Shown: piece after piece, positions 17,370 through 26,339 of the stretch
Position numbering within the stretch: the stretch's first letter is position 1
Layout: each line of letters starts with the position of its first letter
Assembly (NCBI GenBank): GCA_040903745.1
Contig: JBBDUV010000092.1
Location: forward strand, 21,932-85,931
DNA: 64,000 nucleotides
Direction of reading: 5' to 3'
Source of the DNA: M55B112 sp040903745
Lineage (GTDB): Bacteria; Bacteroidota; Bacteroidia; Bacteroidales; GCA-2748055
Made by a program: the position numbers and the translations under genes
Notes under the pieces: model-generated
Told to the model about the DNA's origin: nothing
The model's input: only the letters and a program-made list of their open reading frames with translations
Databases searched by the model: none

Positions 17370-20300
17370 ATGTTTAATTTTAACGCTAATAGGAAAAGAG
17401 TGGTGTATTTGGAGAAATTTTTAAAATATATTTTGGCAGTCCTGTTTACTTTAACCGGCATCAGCACATCCAGCGCTCAATTCTACAATGGGATGCAGAT
17501 GACCTTCGGAAAGAACCGGGTGCAATACAGTGATAACTACTGGAAATTCTACAGGTTCGAGCGTTTCGATGTCTATTCCTATGAAGAGGGCACTGACCTT
17601 TCACTGTATGTTGCCGGCTTTGTTGAAAAGGAACTTCCGGTTATCGAACGCTTCTTTGATTATGATATCGAGCAACGGTTAATCTTCATATGCTACAATA
17701 AAATGTCAGACTTCAGACAAAGCAACATCGGACTCTCTGCTGAAGAGGAGGATTACAATACCGGTGGAACGACCCAGATTATACAGAACAAGGTAGCACT
17801 CTTTTTTCAAGGGGATCATGTTGAATTTGAACGACAAATCAGGGCTGCCATTGCAGAGGTTTTAATCAATGAGTTTATGTACGGAAACAACATGCTTTCC
17901 AATGTAGCCAATTCAACAACCATCAATTTGCCAGACTGGTATATTAATGGACTGATCTCGTTTGTCTCAAATCCGTGGGATTATGAAATTGAAAATAGGG
18001 TGAAAGATGGAATCATTTCAGGAAAATTCGATAAGCTAATCACACTCACTGACGATGATGCAGTATATGCCGGTCACTCGCTGTGGAAATACATTGGCGA
18101 TCTGTACGGCGCATCCATCATTCCGAGTATCCTGTATATGACCAAGGTAAACAAAAGTGCCGGCGATGGATTTCTCTATGTGCTGGGACAAAAACTAAAG
18201 GAAATATCTGCTGACTGGTCGTCCTACTACCTGGGTATGTACATGAGCACTGATGAAAAAGGGGAATCCCCGAATAAACAATATAGCCTGATAAAACCTA
18301 AAAGAGAAACCCACATTCAGCGTCCAAAGATTAGTATGGATGGTAAATATCTCTCCTATGTTACCAATCAAAAAGGGAAATTTAAGTTGTGGATTTATAA
18401 CACCCAAACCGGGGATAAAAACAGGGTATACCGCCACGGTCAGAAACTCGACCAGGAGATTGATTTTTCCTATCCCGTAACTGCGTGGCATCCATCAAAT
18501 GAAATACTCGGATTCATTACAGAAGAGGAGGGCATTCTGTTGCTTAACTATTACAATCTTACAACAGACGAATTAACTACCAGAACACTCTTTTTCTTTG
18601 AAAAAGTCCTTGACATGGATTTCTCGCCCGATCGTAGAAAGCTTGCCTTTTCAGCTGTATTTAACGGACAGACGGATATCTATGTATACGACCTTGCGTC
18701 TGCAACAAGCGAACGTGTTACCAATGATCTCGCCGATGATTTTCATCCGCGGTTCATGAACGGTACGGACCAAATCTCCTTCACTTCCAACAGGAGATAC
18801 GATACATTATATACACGGGACAATGAACCTCCTAACAACACAACAACCGCATCATCCATTTATATATACGATTATAAAACAAAAAGTCCGGTTCTGAGAA
18901 AAATCTCTGAAGGAGATTATATCAACCACATGAAACCGGAATATATGGGAAATGACAGGTTTATATACCTTAGCGATAAAAATGGTATCTATAACCAATA
19001 TTTCGCAGAATACGACAGCACCATAGCTTTTATCGATACCACCATTCATTACCGCTATTTCGCCAATAGCTATCCCATAACAAATTACAACCGGAACATT
19101 ATTGATATGGATATAAATCCATCAACGTATGATATTAGCAAAGTAATCTATCATAACGGAAAATATAACCTCTACAAATCTACAGTGGATCTTTCCAAAC
19201 AGTTTGGTGAAAAACTGGAAAATACGGAGTACCGAAATCGCCATGTTGAACGGCTGAAACAAGAAGATTCGCTTCATCACATTGAACAGAAAGTAATCTC
19301 CCTGAATGATATAGCAGACAACAGACTGATCATAGATAAAGATACCATTCAGCTGGAGGAATTCAAGATCAACATTAACAATTACATTTTTGAAAGAGAA
19401 AAGGTAAAATTCTACAACGAACAACTTATTGATCAAGGTATTGCGCTTGTACTGGATGATGTGGCTGAAAAGGAAAATGTATATATTGATTACCGCACCA
19501 CCTTTTATCCGGATCAACTGGTCAACCAAATCGACTACAGCTTTCTCAATGATTCCTATCAGCCCTTTACCGGTAGTGCCTTCTATTTCAACCCCGGTTT
19601 CAACCTGCTTTTCAAAGTAGGCGCCAACGATCTATTTGAAGATTACAGGCTTGTGGGCGGAGTGAGGTTTTCATCCGACTTCAATAGCAACGAGTACTTA
19701 TTAAGCTTTGAAGACCTCAGTAAGAGACTCGATCAGCAGGTCATTTTCCACCGGCAAGCTATCAGTAACCAATCCGACAATTCACTTATCAAAACATATT
19801 CCCACCAGCTTCTTGGCTCAGTAAAATATCCTTTTAACCAGGTACTTGCCCTGAAAGGTACAGCCTCTTTCAGGCACGACAACTCAATTTTCCTCTCCAC
19901 AGATATCTCAAATCTGGCTGAAGAAAATCTCCTGAAGGTATGGGGAGGCGTTAAACTCGAACTAATATTCGACAATATCCGTAACCTGGGAATTAATCTT
20001 AACGAGGGAACGCGTTTCAAACTTTTCGGGGAAGCATACCGGCAAGTCAACGCGAAGGAGTCGGATCTGTATGTGCTCGGAGGGGATTTCAGGCATTATA
20101 TCAGAATTCACCGGTCCTTAATCTGGGCCAACAGGTTTGCAGCCAGTACCTCCTTCGGCCGTAGTCCGCTCATCTATTACCTCGGAGGCGTAGATAACTG
20201 GACCAACCTTTTGCAACTCAGAATGCCCACCTTCGATCAGTCGGTGGATATAGATTACACCAGGAACTATTCATACCAGGCCATTGCAACCAACTTGAGG

Positions 20301-20702
20301 GGCTTCTCCCAGAATATTAGGAACGGTAGTAATTTTACGCTGATCAACTCGGAGATTCGCTGGCCAATATTCAGGTATTTTGCCAACCACCCGCTTGGAT
20401 CAGCATTTTTCAACAATTTTCAGGTCGTCGGATTCGGAGACATCGGGTCTGCCTGGACAGGCCTCCACCCCTATACAGGAAAAAACGCTTGGGACACAGA
20501 AGTAATACCCAATAACCCGGAACCCGGAACTCCCGTCGTGGTAACAATCAATTCGAACCGATCTCCAATTGTCGGAGGTTTTGGGGCAGGCATTAGAACA
20601 CAACTTTTTGGATATTTTGTAAGACTCGACTGGGCTTGGGGTGTGGAAAACAGGGAGGTCCAGCCTCGCGTATTCTATTTATCTTTAAGCCTCGATTTTT
20701 GA
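17370..20702 (+). CDS. Large outer-membrane protein: peptidase-like head, WD40-like propeller, C-terminal barrel
   Basis: 1110 residues. A signal peptide ends at STSSAQ near residue 36; the n-region is long, and in-frame GTG codons at about residue 11 are alternative starts. Residues about 50-230 resemble peptidase-MA-like gluzincin domains (FDVYSYEEGTDLSLYVAGF, LIFICYNKMSDFRQSN, LPDWYINGL). The position of the zinc HEXXH reads IAEVLINEF, so the domain appears catalytically dead. Residues about 310-560 carry TolB/PD40-like propeller blades (PKISMDGKYLSYVTN, DFSPDRRKLAFSA). The C terminus from about 730 is barrel-like and ends FYLSLSLDF. Often labelled TolB-like; no Pal or TolA gene is near. 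Followed 2 bp later by an M20 amidohydrolase. Confidence 0.75.
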   Translation: MFNFNANRKRVVYLEKFLKYILAVLFTLTGISTSSAQFYNGMQMTFGKNRVQYSDNYWKFYRFERFDVYSYEEGTDLSLYVAGFVEKELPVIERFFDYDIEQRLIFICYNKMSDFRQSNIGLSAEEEDYNTGGTTQIIQNKVALFFQGDHVEFERQIRAAIAEVLINEFMYGNNMLSNVANSTTINLPDWYINGLISFVSNPWDYEIENRVKDGIISGKFDKLITLTDDDAVYAGHSLWKYIGDLYGASIIPSILYMTKVNKSAGDGFLYVLGQKLKEISADWSSYYLGMYMSTDEKGESPNKQYSLIKPKRETHIQRPKISMDGKYLSYVTNQKGKFKLWIYNTQTGDKNRVYRHGQKLDQEIDFSYPVTAWHPSNEILGFITEEEGILLLNYYNLTTDELTTRTLFFFEKVLDMDFSPDRRKLAFSAVFNGQTDIYVYDLASATSERVTNDLADDFHPRFMNGTDQISFTSNRRYDTLYTRDNEPPNNTTTASSIYIYDYKTKSPVLRKISEGDYINHMKPEYMGNDRFIYLSDKNGIYNQYFAEYDSTIAFIDTTIHYRYFANSYPITNYNRNIIDMDINPSTYDISKVIYHNGKYNLYKSTVDLSKQFGEKLENTEYRNRHVERLKQEDSLHHIEQKVISLNDIADNRLIIDKDTIQLEEFKININNYIFEREKVKFYNEQLIDQGIALVLDDVAEKENVYIDYRTTFYPDQLVNQIDYSFLNDSYQPFTGSAFYFNPGFNLLFKVGANDLFEDYRLVGGVRFSSDFNSNEYLLSFEDLSKRLDQQVIFHRQAISNQSDNSLIKTYSHQLLGSVKYPFNQVLALKGTASFRHDNSIFLSTDISNLAEENLLKVWGGVKLELIFDNIRNLGINLNEGTRFKLFGEAYRQVNAKESDLYVLGGDFRHYIRIHRSLIWANRFAASTSFGRSPLIYYLGGVDNWTNLLQLRMPTFDQSVDIDYTRNYSYQAIATNLRGFSQNIRNGSNFTLINSEIRWPIFRYFANHPLGSAFFNNFQVVGFGDIGSAWTGLHPYTGKNAWDTEVIPNNPEPGTPVVVTINSNRSPIVGGFGAGIRTQLFGYFVRLDWAWGVENREVQPRVFYLSLSLDF

Positions 20703-20704
20703 TT

Positions 20705-21898
20705 ATGATGAATATAAAAGAGCTTATACACAGAAAGACCGACCAATACCTGGATGAGGTCACCCATATCCGCAGACATCTTCACAGGAACCCTGAACTT
20801 TCATTCGAGGAGAGAAAAACTTCACGGTATATCAGAGATCTGCTCGACCAATGGAATGTTTCTTATACTTACCCTTTCGCTGAAAATGGAATCCTCGCCT
20901 CTATTGAAGGTGCAGATAACAATGGACCGGTGATCGCACTCCGGTCCGATATGGATGGACTCCCTATTCAAGAGGAGACTAATCTCGACTTTGCATCTGT
21001 AAACGAAGGAGTGATGCATGCATGTGGACATGATATCCACATGGCAAGCCTGTTGGGGGCCATCCGGATATTGAATGAAATGAAAGATCACATCAATGGC
21101 AGGGTGCTCTTCATATTTCAACCGGGTGAGGAGAAACTGCCTGGCGGTGCAAAGCTGATGCTCGACGAGGGAGTGTTTGACAAGTTCAAACCAGACATGA
21201 TCATTGCACAACATGTGCTCCCTGAAATGGAGGCCGGCAAGGTGGGGTTCAGAAAAGGAGCCTATATGGCCTCCAGCGATGAGATTTATATTTCAGTTAA
21301 AGGAAAAGGTGGCCATGCTGCCCTGCCGGAAAATATAAATGATCCGGTATTGATGACCTCACATATACTTATCTCCCTGCAGCAGGAGATTAACAGGAGA
21401 TCACCCAAAGGGATTCCAACAGTTCTCTCTTTTGGTAAGGTAAATGCCAATGGTGCAATGAACGTAATCCCTGACGAAGTAAAACTCGAGGGTACCTTTC
21501 GGACAATGAATGAAGTATGGAGAAATAAGGCACATGGATTGATAAGGCAAATCTCAGAGGGAATTGCAAGCAGCATGGGTGGATCTGTGAAACTAGAGAT
21601 AAGACCGGGATATCCGGCACTCTATAACGATCCCAATCTAACACAACGTTCCAGGGATCTTGCATCCGAACTGCTCGGGAACGACCATGTAACTGATATG
21701 GATATCAGGATGACTGCTGAGGACTTCGCCTGGTTTTCACTCCAATACCCGGCCATGATGTTCAGACTGGGGATCAGATCCCCTGAAACAGAAGAAGTGC
21801 AATCGCTACATAGCAGCCGTTTTATTGCCGATGAGCGGTCACTCAAAACAGGTGTGTCAATTCTTGCCTGGCTAACAATAAACCTTCTTCAACCTTGA
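20705..21898 (+). CDS. M20-family amidohydrolase (N-acyl amino acid hydrolase type)
   Basis: 397 residues, starting with ATG ATG at 20705/20708 just after the previous stop. Peptidase family M20D metallohydrolase, the group of hippurate, N-acyl-amino-acid and IAA-conjugate hydrolases. Metal-binding motifs seen: ALRSDMDGLPIQEE, HACGHDIHMASLLG (about residue 104) and FQPGEEKLPGGA. The dimerisation lid domain with GKGGHAALPE follows, and a final metal ligand lies in the SLHSSRFIADE region. No signal peptide, so cytoplasmic. Exact substrate cannot be read from sequence. The 2-bp spacing implies co-transcription with the large outer-membrane protein upstream, an odd pairing with no obvious functional link. 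Confidence 0.88.
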   Translation: MMNIKELIHRKTDQYLDEVTHIRRHLHRNPELSFEERKTSRYIRDLLDQWNVSYTYPFAENGILASIEGADNNGPVIALRSDMDGLPIQEETNLDFASVNEGVMHACGHDIHMASLLGAIRILNEMKDHINGRVLFIFQPGEEKLPGGAKLMLDEGVFDKFKPDMIIAQHVLPEMEAGKVGFRKGAYMASSDEIYISVKGKGGHAALPENINDPVLMTSHILISLQQEINRRSPKGIPTVLSFGKVNANGAMNVIPDEVKLEGTFRTMNEVWRNKAHGLIRQISEGIASSMGGSVKLEIRPGYPALYNDPNLTQRSRDLASELLGNDHVTDMDIRMTAEDFAWFSLQYPAMMFRLGIRSPETEEVQSLHSSRFIADERSLKTGVSILAWLTINLLQP

Positions 21899-21986
21899 AA
21901 ACAAATGCCTTACAGCTATTATTTTAGAACTATTATAAATAATGAATATTAAACTGAACAAATTATAGATTTACTAAAAATGACTG

Positions 21987-21994
21987 TATTTTTG
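21987..21994 (+). promoter_or_regulatory. -7 promoter element of the ferredoxin gene
   Basis: TATTTTTG matches TAnnTTTG 33 bp before the ferredoxin ATG. With the terminator after the gene it defines a monocistronic unit of about 240 nt. Confidence 0.55.
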
Positions 21995-22027
21995 TACAAG
22001 TTATCAATGTATTAAAATTTTATAAAT

Positions 22028-22195
22028 ATGGCTTATATAATAAGTGACGATTGTACTGCCTGCGGCAGTTGTATTGATGAATGCCCGGTTGAAGCAATCA
22101 GTGAAGGTGATATTTATGTGATTGATCCTGAACTCTGTACCGACTGCGGTGCATGTGCCGATGTCTGCCCGGTTGAAGCAATTTCTCCAGAATAG
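22028..22195 (+). CDS. 2[4Fe-4S] ferredoxin
   Basis: A 55-residue protein, short enough to be missed by gene callers. Two complete cluster motifs are visible: CTACGSCIDECP (Cys9, 12, 15, 19) and CTDCGACADVCP (Cys37, 40, 43, 47). Each is followed by VEAIS, showing the internal duplication of clostridial-type ferredoxins. It would be a low-potential cytoplasmic electron carrier, for example for pyruvate:ferredoxin or 2-oxoacid oxidoreductases or Rnf. A promoter element lies 33 bp upstream and a strong terminator 17 bp downstream, so it is expressed as a single gene. It implies anaerobic or facultatively anaerobic metabolism. Confidence 0.95.
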   Translation: MAYIISDDCTACGSCIDECPVEAISEGDIYVIDPELCTDCGACADVCPVEAISPE

Positions 22196-22211
22196 TAGAT
22201 CGGTTTGCTAG

Positions 22212-22248
22212 AAAAAGGCCATTTGTACACGTACAAATGGCCTTTTTT
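22212..22248 (+). terminator. Rho-independent terminator of the ferredoxin gene
   Basis: 12-bp G/C-containing stem (GGCCATTTGTAC and its complement) flanked by A5 and T6, so the paired region can extend further. It can work on both strands and would also serve the convergent gene ending at 22270. Confidence 0.9.
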
Positions 22249-22269
22249 AATACCTTACAAACAATAATA

Positions 22270-22623
22270 CTACGCTTTGGTCTCTGCACCTGCCGGCCCT
22301 TTGTATTCTGCCTTTCCAAGTCCCAGTATTGGAACAAATATCGGTCCCAGCAAGATCAATCCAATTGTGAATCCTACATCCTTTCCATAACTTAATGACA
22401 ACAAATTTACTACCCACACACCAATTACAATGTTTACTAACGGAATAAGCATTAACAGAACAAACCACCAGGGCTTACCTACGATTTCAAGTAAAACAAT
22501 GATGTTGTAAATAGGAATCAGAATCGCCCATCCGGGTTTACCTGCTTTTGTAAAAATCTTCCAATAACTCACCAGCATTAATACAATGAGCGCCAGATAA
22601 AAAATAACCAATACTACTTCCAT
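22270..22623 (-). CDS. Small membrane protein, DUF5684-like
   Basis: 117 residues with about four hydrophobic segments. The GKPGWAILIPIYNIIVLLEIVGKPWWFVLLML block recurs in DUF5684-like proteins; some databases label them signal peptidase I, but no Ser/Lys catalytic dyad is seen here. The ending GLGKAEYKGPAG is also typical of the family. No known function. It is convergent with the ferredoxin gene and shares its hairpin terminator; upstream it has about 216 bp of A/T-rich DNA without another gene. Confidence 0.75.
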   Translation of the reverse strand: MEVVLVIFYLALIVLMLVSYWKIFTKAGKPGWAILIPIYNIIVLLEIVGKPWWFVLLMLIPLVNIVIGVWVVNLLSLSYGKDVGFTIGLILLGPIFVPILGLGKAEYKGPAGAETKA

Positions 22624-22839
22624 AATAAAAATATTTAGGTTTATAATAAAAAAACAAAATTTGCCTGTAAATAGTGTCCGACTCTATTAACACAATCTAA
22701 ATGATGTCATAGAGAACCGTTATAACTATTTTCCAAAGCAAATTATGAAATATTATTCAATAAACAAATAGCAATACAATTTTCTCTGCATAATTGATAG
22801 AAGATTAAAACAGGCTAATTCCGTCTGTTAAAGGAGTGC

Positions 22840-23856
22840 TCACTTCCTGGGATGATACCTCGCTCCCCTGAGAATTTTTTGATAATCGCGCTCTGAAACG
22901 ATCCCGGCAACAGACAATCCAGGACTTCTTCGTGCATACTCCCGTACGATCTGCCAGCCCAGCCAGACAGCTGCCCTTCCCGGTGACTCTCTCGGAAAAT
23001 AATAGGTGGTGGGGGCCTCCTCAGTTAGCTTGCGTATCTCTAATGGATCCGTAGAAAACAAAAGCTTGTGCTCTACCAGGAAGGTCCACATCTGATGTTC
23101 ATTGCTGCGGCAGAATTTCATCTGATCCTGAGAGAATCCAATCTTCATATGATCTGGCATACCAGGCAGCAGTGCATCTGTAAAATACAACATCAATCCA
23201 TGGTATATCATTCTGTTTATTACATTATCAATAGAATCGTTATATGGAAACCGGGAAGTTCCCCAAACAAAGGCAACATCGGAGGGAATTTTTTCAGGAT
23301 ACATATTGTATTGCAAATACTTTGGGGTGCCTAGCATATCGTAGTATCTGCATTCACGCCCCAGATACTGATCCAGACCGACGCCAATATAATCCCCAAC
23401 AGTGAACAGCCTATGATTGAATCGGCTAACGTATCCGATCACCTCAGGAACTTCAGAATCAGGAAAGTGATAGAGATATCGTTTAAAACCTTCAGTCAAC
23501 AGGCGATTTATTACATCCATATCATCAAATACCTCCTGCGTGTATTCATATACATGGCGGTTATCGGGATCATTGACAAACATAGAGAGGTAGGAGCCAT
23601 AATTCTTGTGTGAAGCCGGACCAATGTTAATCACATTAACATTGAATACATCAAAAAAATCACCATATCGATCATAAAACAAAGACACGGCCTGATCGAT
23701 GGTGTCCAAATCCAACGTAAACAAAGCTTTGTCAAATCTTTGAACCTCAACTTCCAGGTCGATTCCTGAAATATCTGCCTTTAATGTATCACTTTTACAT
23801 CCGGTAAATGTTACTAACAATAGCAAGTTAATAATGGAAGACCAAAAGGTACGCAT
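22840..23856 (-). CDS. gldB: Gliding-motility/T9SS-associated lipoprotein GldB
   Basis: 338 residues with a lipoprotein signal peptide and Cys20 (VTFTGCKSD) as the lipidation site. Family marks seen include VQRFDKALFTLD near the N terminus, FVNDPDNRHVYEYTQEVFDD, and the central VGDYIGVGLDQYLG and YLQYNMYPEKIP motif. In Flavobacterium GldB is needed for gliding; in other Bacteroidota it accompanies the type IX secretion machinery. Its presence fits the T9SS cargo genes at 8463 and 46165. It is divergent from an outer-membrane-protein/nadE pair across a 76-bp region with back-to-back promoter elements. No gldC is seen. Confidence 0.9.
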   Translation of the reverse strand: MRTFWSSIINLLLLVTFTGCKSDTLKADISGIDLEVEVQRFDKALFTLDLDTIDQAVSLFYDRYGDFFDVFNVNVINIGPASHKNYGSYLSMFVNDPDNRHVYEYTQEVFDDMDVINRLLTEGFKRYLYHFPDSEVPEVIGYVSRFNHRLFTVGDYIGVGLDQYLGRECRYYDMLGTPKYLQYNMYPEKIPSDVAFVWGTSRFPYNDSIDNVINRMIYHGLMLYFTDALLPGMPDHMKIGFSQDQMKFCRSNEHQMWTFLVEHKLLFSTDPLEIRKLTEEAPTTYYFPRESPGRAAVWLGWQIVREYARRSPGLSVAGIVSERDYQKILRGARYHPRK

Positions 23857-23873
23857 AATAATCAGAGTTATTT

Positions 23874-23899
23874 TAACTTTGCTGTAAAGGACAAAAATA
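23874..23899. promoter_or_regulatory. Back-to-back -7 elements between gldB and the barrel/nadE pair
   Basis: On the plus strand TAACTTTG (23874-23881) and on the minus strand TATTTTTG (23899-23892) both match TAnnTTTG. Divergent transcription from a 76-bp interval means the two promoters overlap physically and could compete. Confidence 0.5.
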
Positions 23900-23932
23900 G
23901 TAAAAACATTGGCTCAATTTAAAAACGACAAT

Positions 23933-24586
23933 ATGACAAGATTAATATTGGCACTGGCATTTTTTACTGTACTGGGAAATCTAAACGCCCAGGGACTTGA
24001 GATAAGTGTGTATACGGGACCGCAACTGGCATGGATTACTTCAGATGAAGAGTGGGTGTCCGCTAATGGTTCACTGATCAACTTCAATTCTGGCATTGAA
24101 TTTGATATCTTCTTTATGCCAAACTATGCTTTAACACTGGCTGTTGAAATAAATAACCAGGGAGGAAAATTCTTTTACTCAGACACAACCCGGTTTCAAC
24201 AGACACCATCCGATCTGCTAATCCCGGGTGGGTCACACCTTAAACATAACCTGCAATATATCGGGGCACCGATTGGACTTAAACTAAAAACAGCTGAGCT
24301 TGGTTATACCACATTCTATTTCCATGGTGGGTTCAATCCGCTTTTCAACCTGAAAGCTGTTACCTCTTCCGAACAGTTGTCCCTTATGCGTGATAATATT
24401 AAACCGGATATCAACACATTCAGCCTGAACTTTTTTGTATCAGCCGGTATTGAATACAGGCTGGCAGGTAATACCGCGCTTATGGCCGGACTGAAATGGT
24501 CGTCAGGTTTCAGTGATGTAACGAAAAACGACATGGCAAATAACAACCTAAAAAGTGTCGGACTACATCTGGGAATACTCTTTTAA
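23933..24586 (+). CDS. PorT-like outer-membrane beta-barrel protein
   Basis: 217 residues from ATG at 23933; an in-frame TTG at 23909 is less likely because it spoils the signal peptide (MTRLILALAFFTVLGNLNAQ). The rest is a small barrel of PorT/OmpW-like type with alternating strands (YTGPQLAWITSD, FNSGIEFDIFF, LNFFVSAGIEYRLAGNTAL) and the C-terminal strand SVGLHLGILF. It starts 10 bp before nadE and so is probably co-transcribed with it, opposite gldB. A link to T9SS is suggested by location only; true PorT is a T9SS component, but this protein is too generic to assign. Confidence 0.75.
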   Translation: MTRLILALAFFTVLGNLNAQGLEISVYTGPQLAWITSDEEWVSANGSLINFNSGIEFDIFFMPNYALTLAVEINNQGGKFFYSDTTRFQQTPSDLLIPGGSHLKHNLQYIGAPIGLKLKTAELGYTTFYFHGGFNPLFNLKAVTSSEQLSLMRDNIKPDINTFSLNFFVSAGIEYRLAGNTALMAGLKWSSGFSDVTKNDMANNNLKSVGLHLGILF

Positions 24587-24596
24587 TTGATAAGAC

Positions 24597-26252
24597 ATGA
24601 ATATTGCTCTCGCACAGCTTAATTATATTGTTGGGGATATCGAAAGAAACAGGGAGATGATCCTTCAGGTTATTCATCGTGCCGGAGAAGAGAACACTGA
24701 TCTTGTTGTTTTTTCGGAACTGGCCATCTGCGGGTACCCGCCACTGGACCTGCTGGAGAAAAGATCATTTGTGGAAGCATGCATCAGTGCCATTGAGGAT
24801 CTGGCCAGTCGTATACCTGCCGGTACTGGAGCAATTGTTGGCGGACCTGAATTCAACAATAATGAAGAGGGAAAACTTCTGTTCAATAGTGCCTGGTTTC
24901 TGCATAACGGGCATATTGAGCAGGTATTCAGAAAATCTCTCCTACCAACATATGATATTTTTGATGAATATAGGTACTTCGAACCCAGCCGTGAATTTAA
25001 CATCCTTAATTTTAATGGAAGAAAAGTCGCTGTTACTATTTGTGAGGACCTGTGGGATGACCAGCCCATGGAGAACAGATTCTCCAGGAGCAGGTTATAT
25101 ACACGCCATCCACTTGAAGAGATGATGAATTATGAGCCAGATTGTGTCATAAATATCGCTGCTTCACCCTTTTCCTCTAAAAGGATGGAGATGAAAAGAA
25201 ATATTTTTACCAATAAAGCCAAAAAACACAATATACCCGTATTCATGGTTAATCAGGTTGGCGCAAATACTGAGCTCATATTTGAAGGCGGCTCCCTGGT
25301 AGCTTCACCCAACGGCTCTCTGTTCCACCAGCTATCGTACTTTGAAGAAGATTATTTCAAAGCGGAGCTTGAGGAGGTCATTGATTACCAGGGGGAGGAG
25401 AGTGAGCATACATCTAACAGAATCGGAATGATCTATGAAGGACTTGCACTTGGAGTCAACGACTATTTCAGAAAGTCAGGCTTCTCCAAAGCAACACTTG
25501 GGCTGTCGGGCGGTATCGACTCAGCAGTTACGCTGGCGATTGCTGTTAAAGCTCTGGGCAGCGAAAATCTGCAAGTCCTGCTTATGCCATCACAATACTC
25601 ATCAGACCACAGCGTCTCTGATTCAGTTGAGATGGCTGAAATACTCGGTGTTAAGTATGACATCATTTCGATTAATGAGTTGTTTGACCAGTTCAGGAAT
25701 ATACTGCAACCGGTTTTTGGAAACAATCCTGAAAATGTCGCTGAGGAGAACATTCAGTCCCGGATTAGAGCAATCCTGCTCATGGCACTATCCAATAAAC
25801 ATGGTCATATACTGCTCAACACAAGCAACAAGAGCGAGATGGCTGTCGGCTACGGAACCCTTTACGGGGATATGGCCGGCGGATTATCCGTGCTGGGCGA
25901 CGTGTATAAAAAGGATGTCTATGCTCTCGCACGACACATCAACAGAGAAGGAGTGATCATCCCCCGAAATATAATCAACAAACTTCCGTCCGCCGAACTC
26001 AAACCGGACCAGAAAGACGCTGATTCTCTTCCGGAGTATGAAATCCTTGATGAGATCCTTGAACTATATATTGAAAAACAGCTTTCAGCAGAACAGATCA
26101 CAGCAGAAGGTTTTGAAAAACCATTAACAGAGAAGATCATCAGAATGGTTAATATGAATGAATATAAACGTTATCAAACACCACCTATATTAAGGATTTC
26201 ATCAAAAGCTTTCGGTGTAGGTAGAAGAATCCCCATTGTTGGTCGATATTAA
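24597..26252 (+). CDS. nadE: Glutamine-dependent NAD+ synthetase
   Basis: 551 residues. It converts nicotinate adenine dinucleotide to NAD+ using glutamine and ATP, the last step of NAD synthesis. The N-terminal nitrilase-type amidase domain has its catalytic Glu in FSELAICGYPP (Glu41), Lys in RKSLLPTYDIFDE and Cys in VTICEDLWDD (Cys149). The C-terminal synthetase domain has the PP-loop LSGGIDSA near residues 303-310 and NKSEMAVGYGTLYGD. Length fits the short bacterial glutamine-dependent form. Operon with the barrel protein upstream; the ORF track neighbour downstream is a Crp/Fnr regulator 87 bp away. Confidence 0.96.
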   Translation: MNIALAQLNYIVGDIERNREMILQVIHRAGEENTDLVVFSELAICGYPPLDLLEKRSFVEACISAIEDLASRIPAGTGAIVGGPEFNNNEEGKLLFNSAWFLHNGHIEQVFRKSLLPTYDIFDEYRYFEPSREFNILNFNGRKVAVTICEDLWDDQPMENRFSRSRLYTRHPLEEMMNYEPDCVINIAASPFSSKRMEMKRNIFTNKAKKHNIPVFMVNQVGANTELIFEGGSLVASPNGSLFHQLSYFEEDYFKAELEEVIDYQGEESEHTSNRIGMIYEGLALGVNDYFRKSGFSKATLGLSGGIDSAVTLAIAVKALGSENLQVLLMPSQYSSDHSVSDSVEMAEILGVKYDIISINELFDQFRNILQPVFGNNPENVAEENIQSRIRAILLMALSNKHGHILLNTSNKSEMAVGYGTLYGDMAGGLSVLGDVYKKDVYALARHINREGVIIPRNIINKLPSAELKPDQKDADSLPEYEILDEILELYIEKQLSAEQITAEGFEKPLTEKIIRMVNMNEYKRYQTPPILRISSKAFGVGRRIPIVGRY

Positions 26253-26339
26253 AAAGTCGATTTCTTTGGTTTTTTAGGAGAGAATAGATAAAAAATATCT
26301 ATTTTCGCATGTTACTCAACACAAAATACTTATAAGGGT

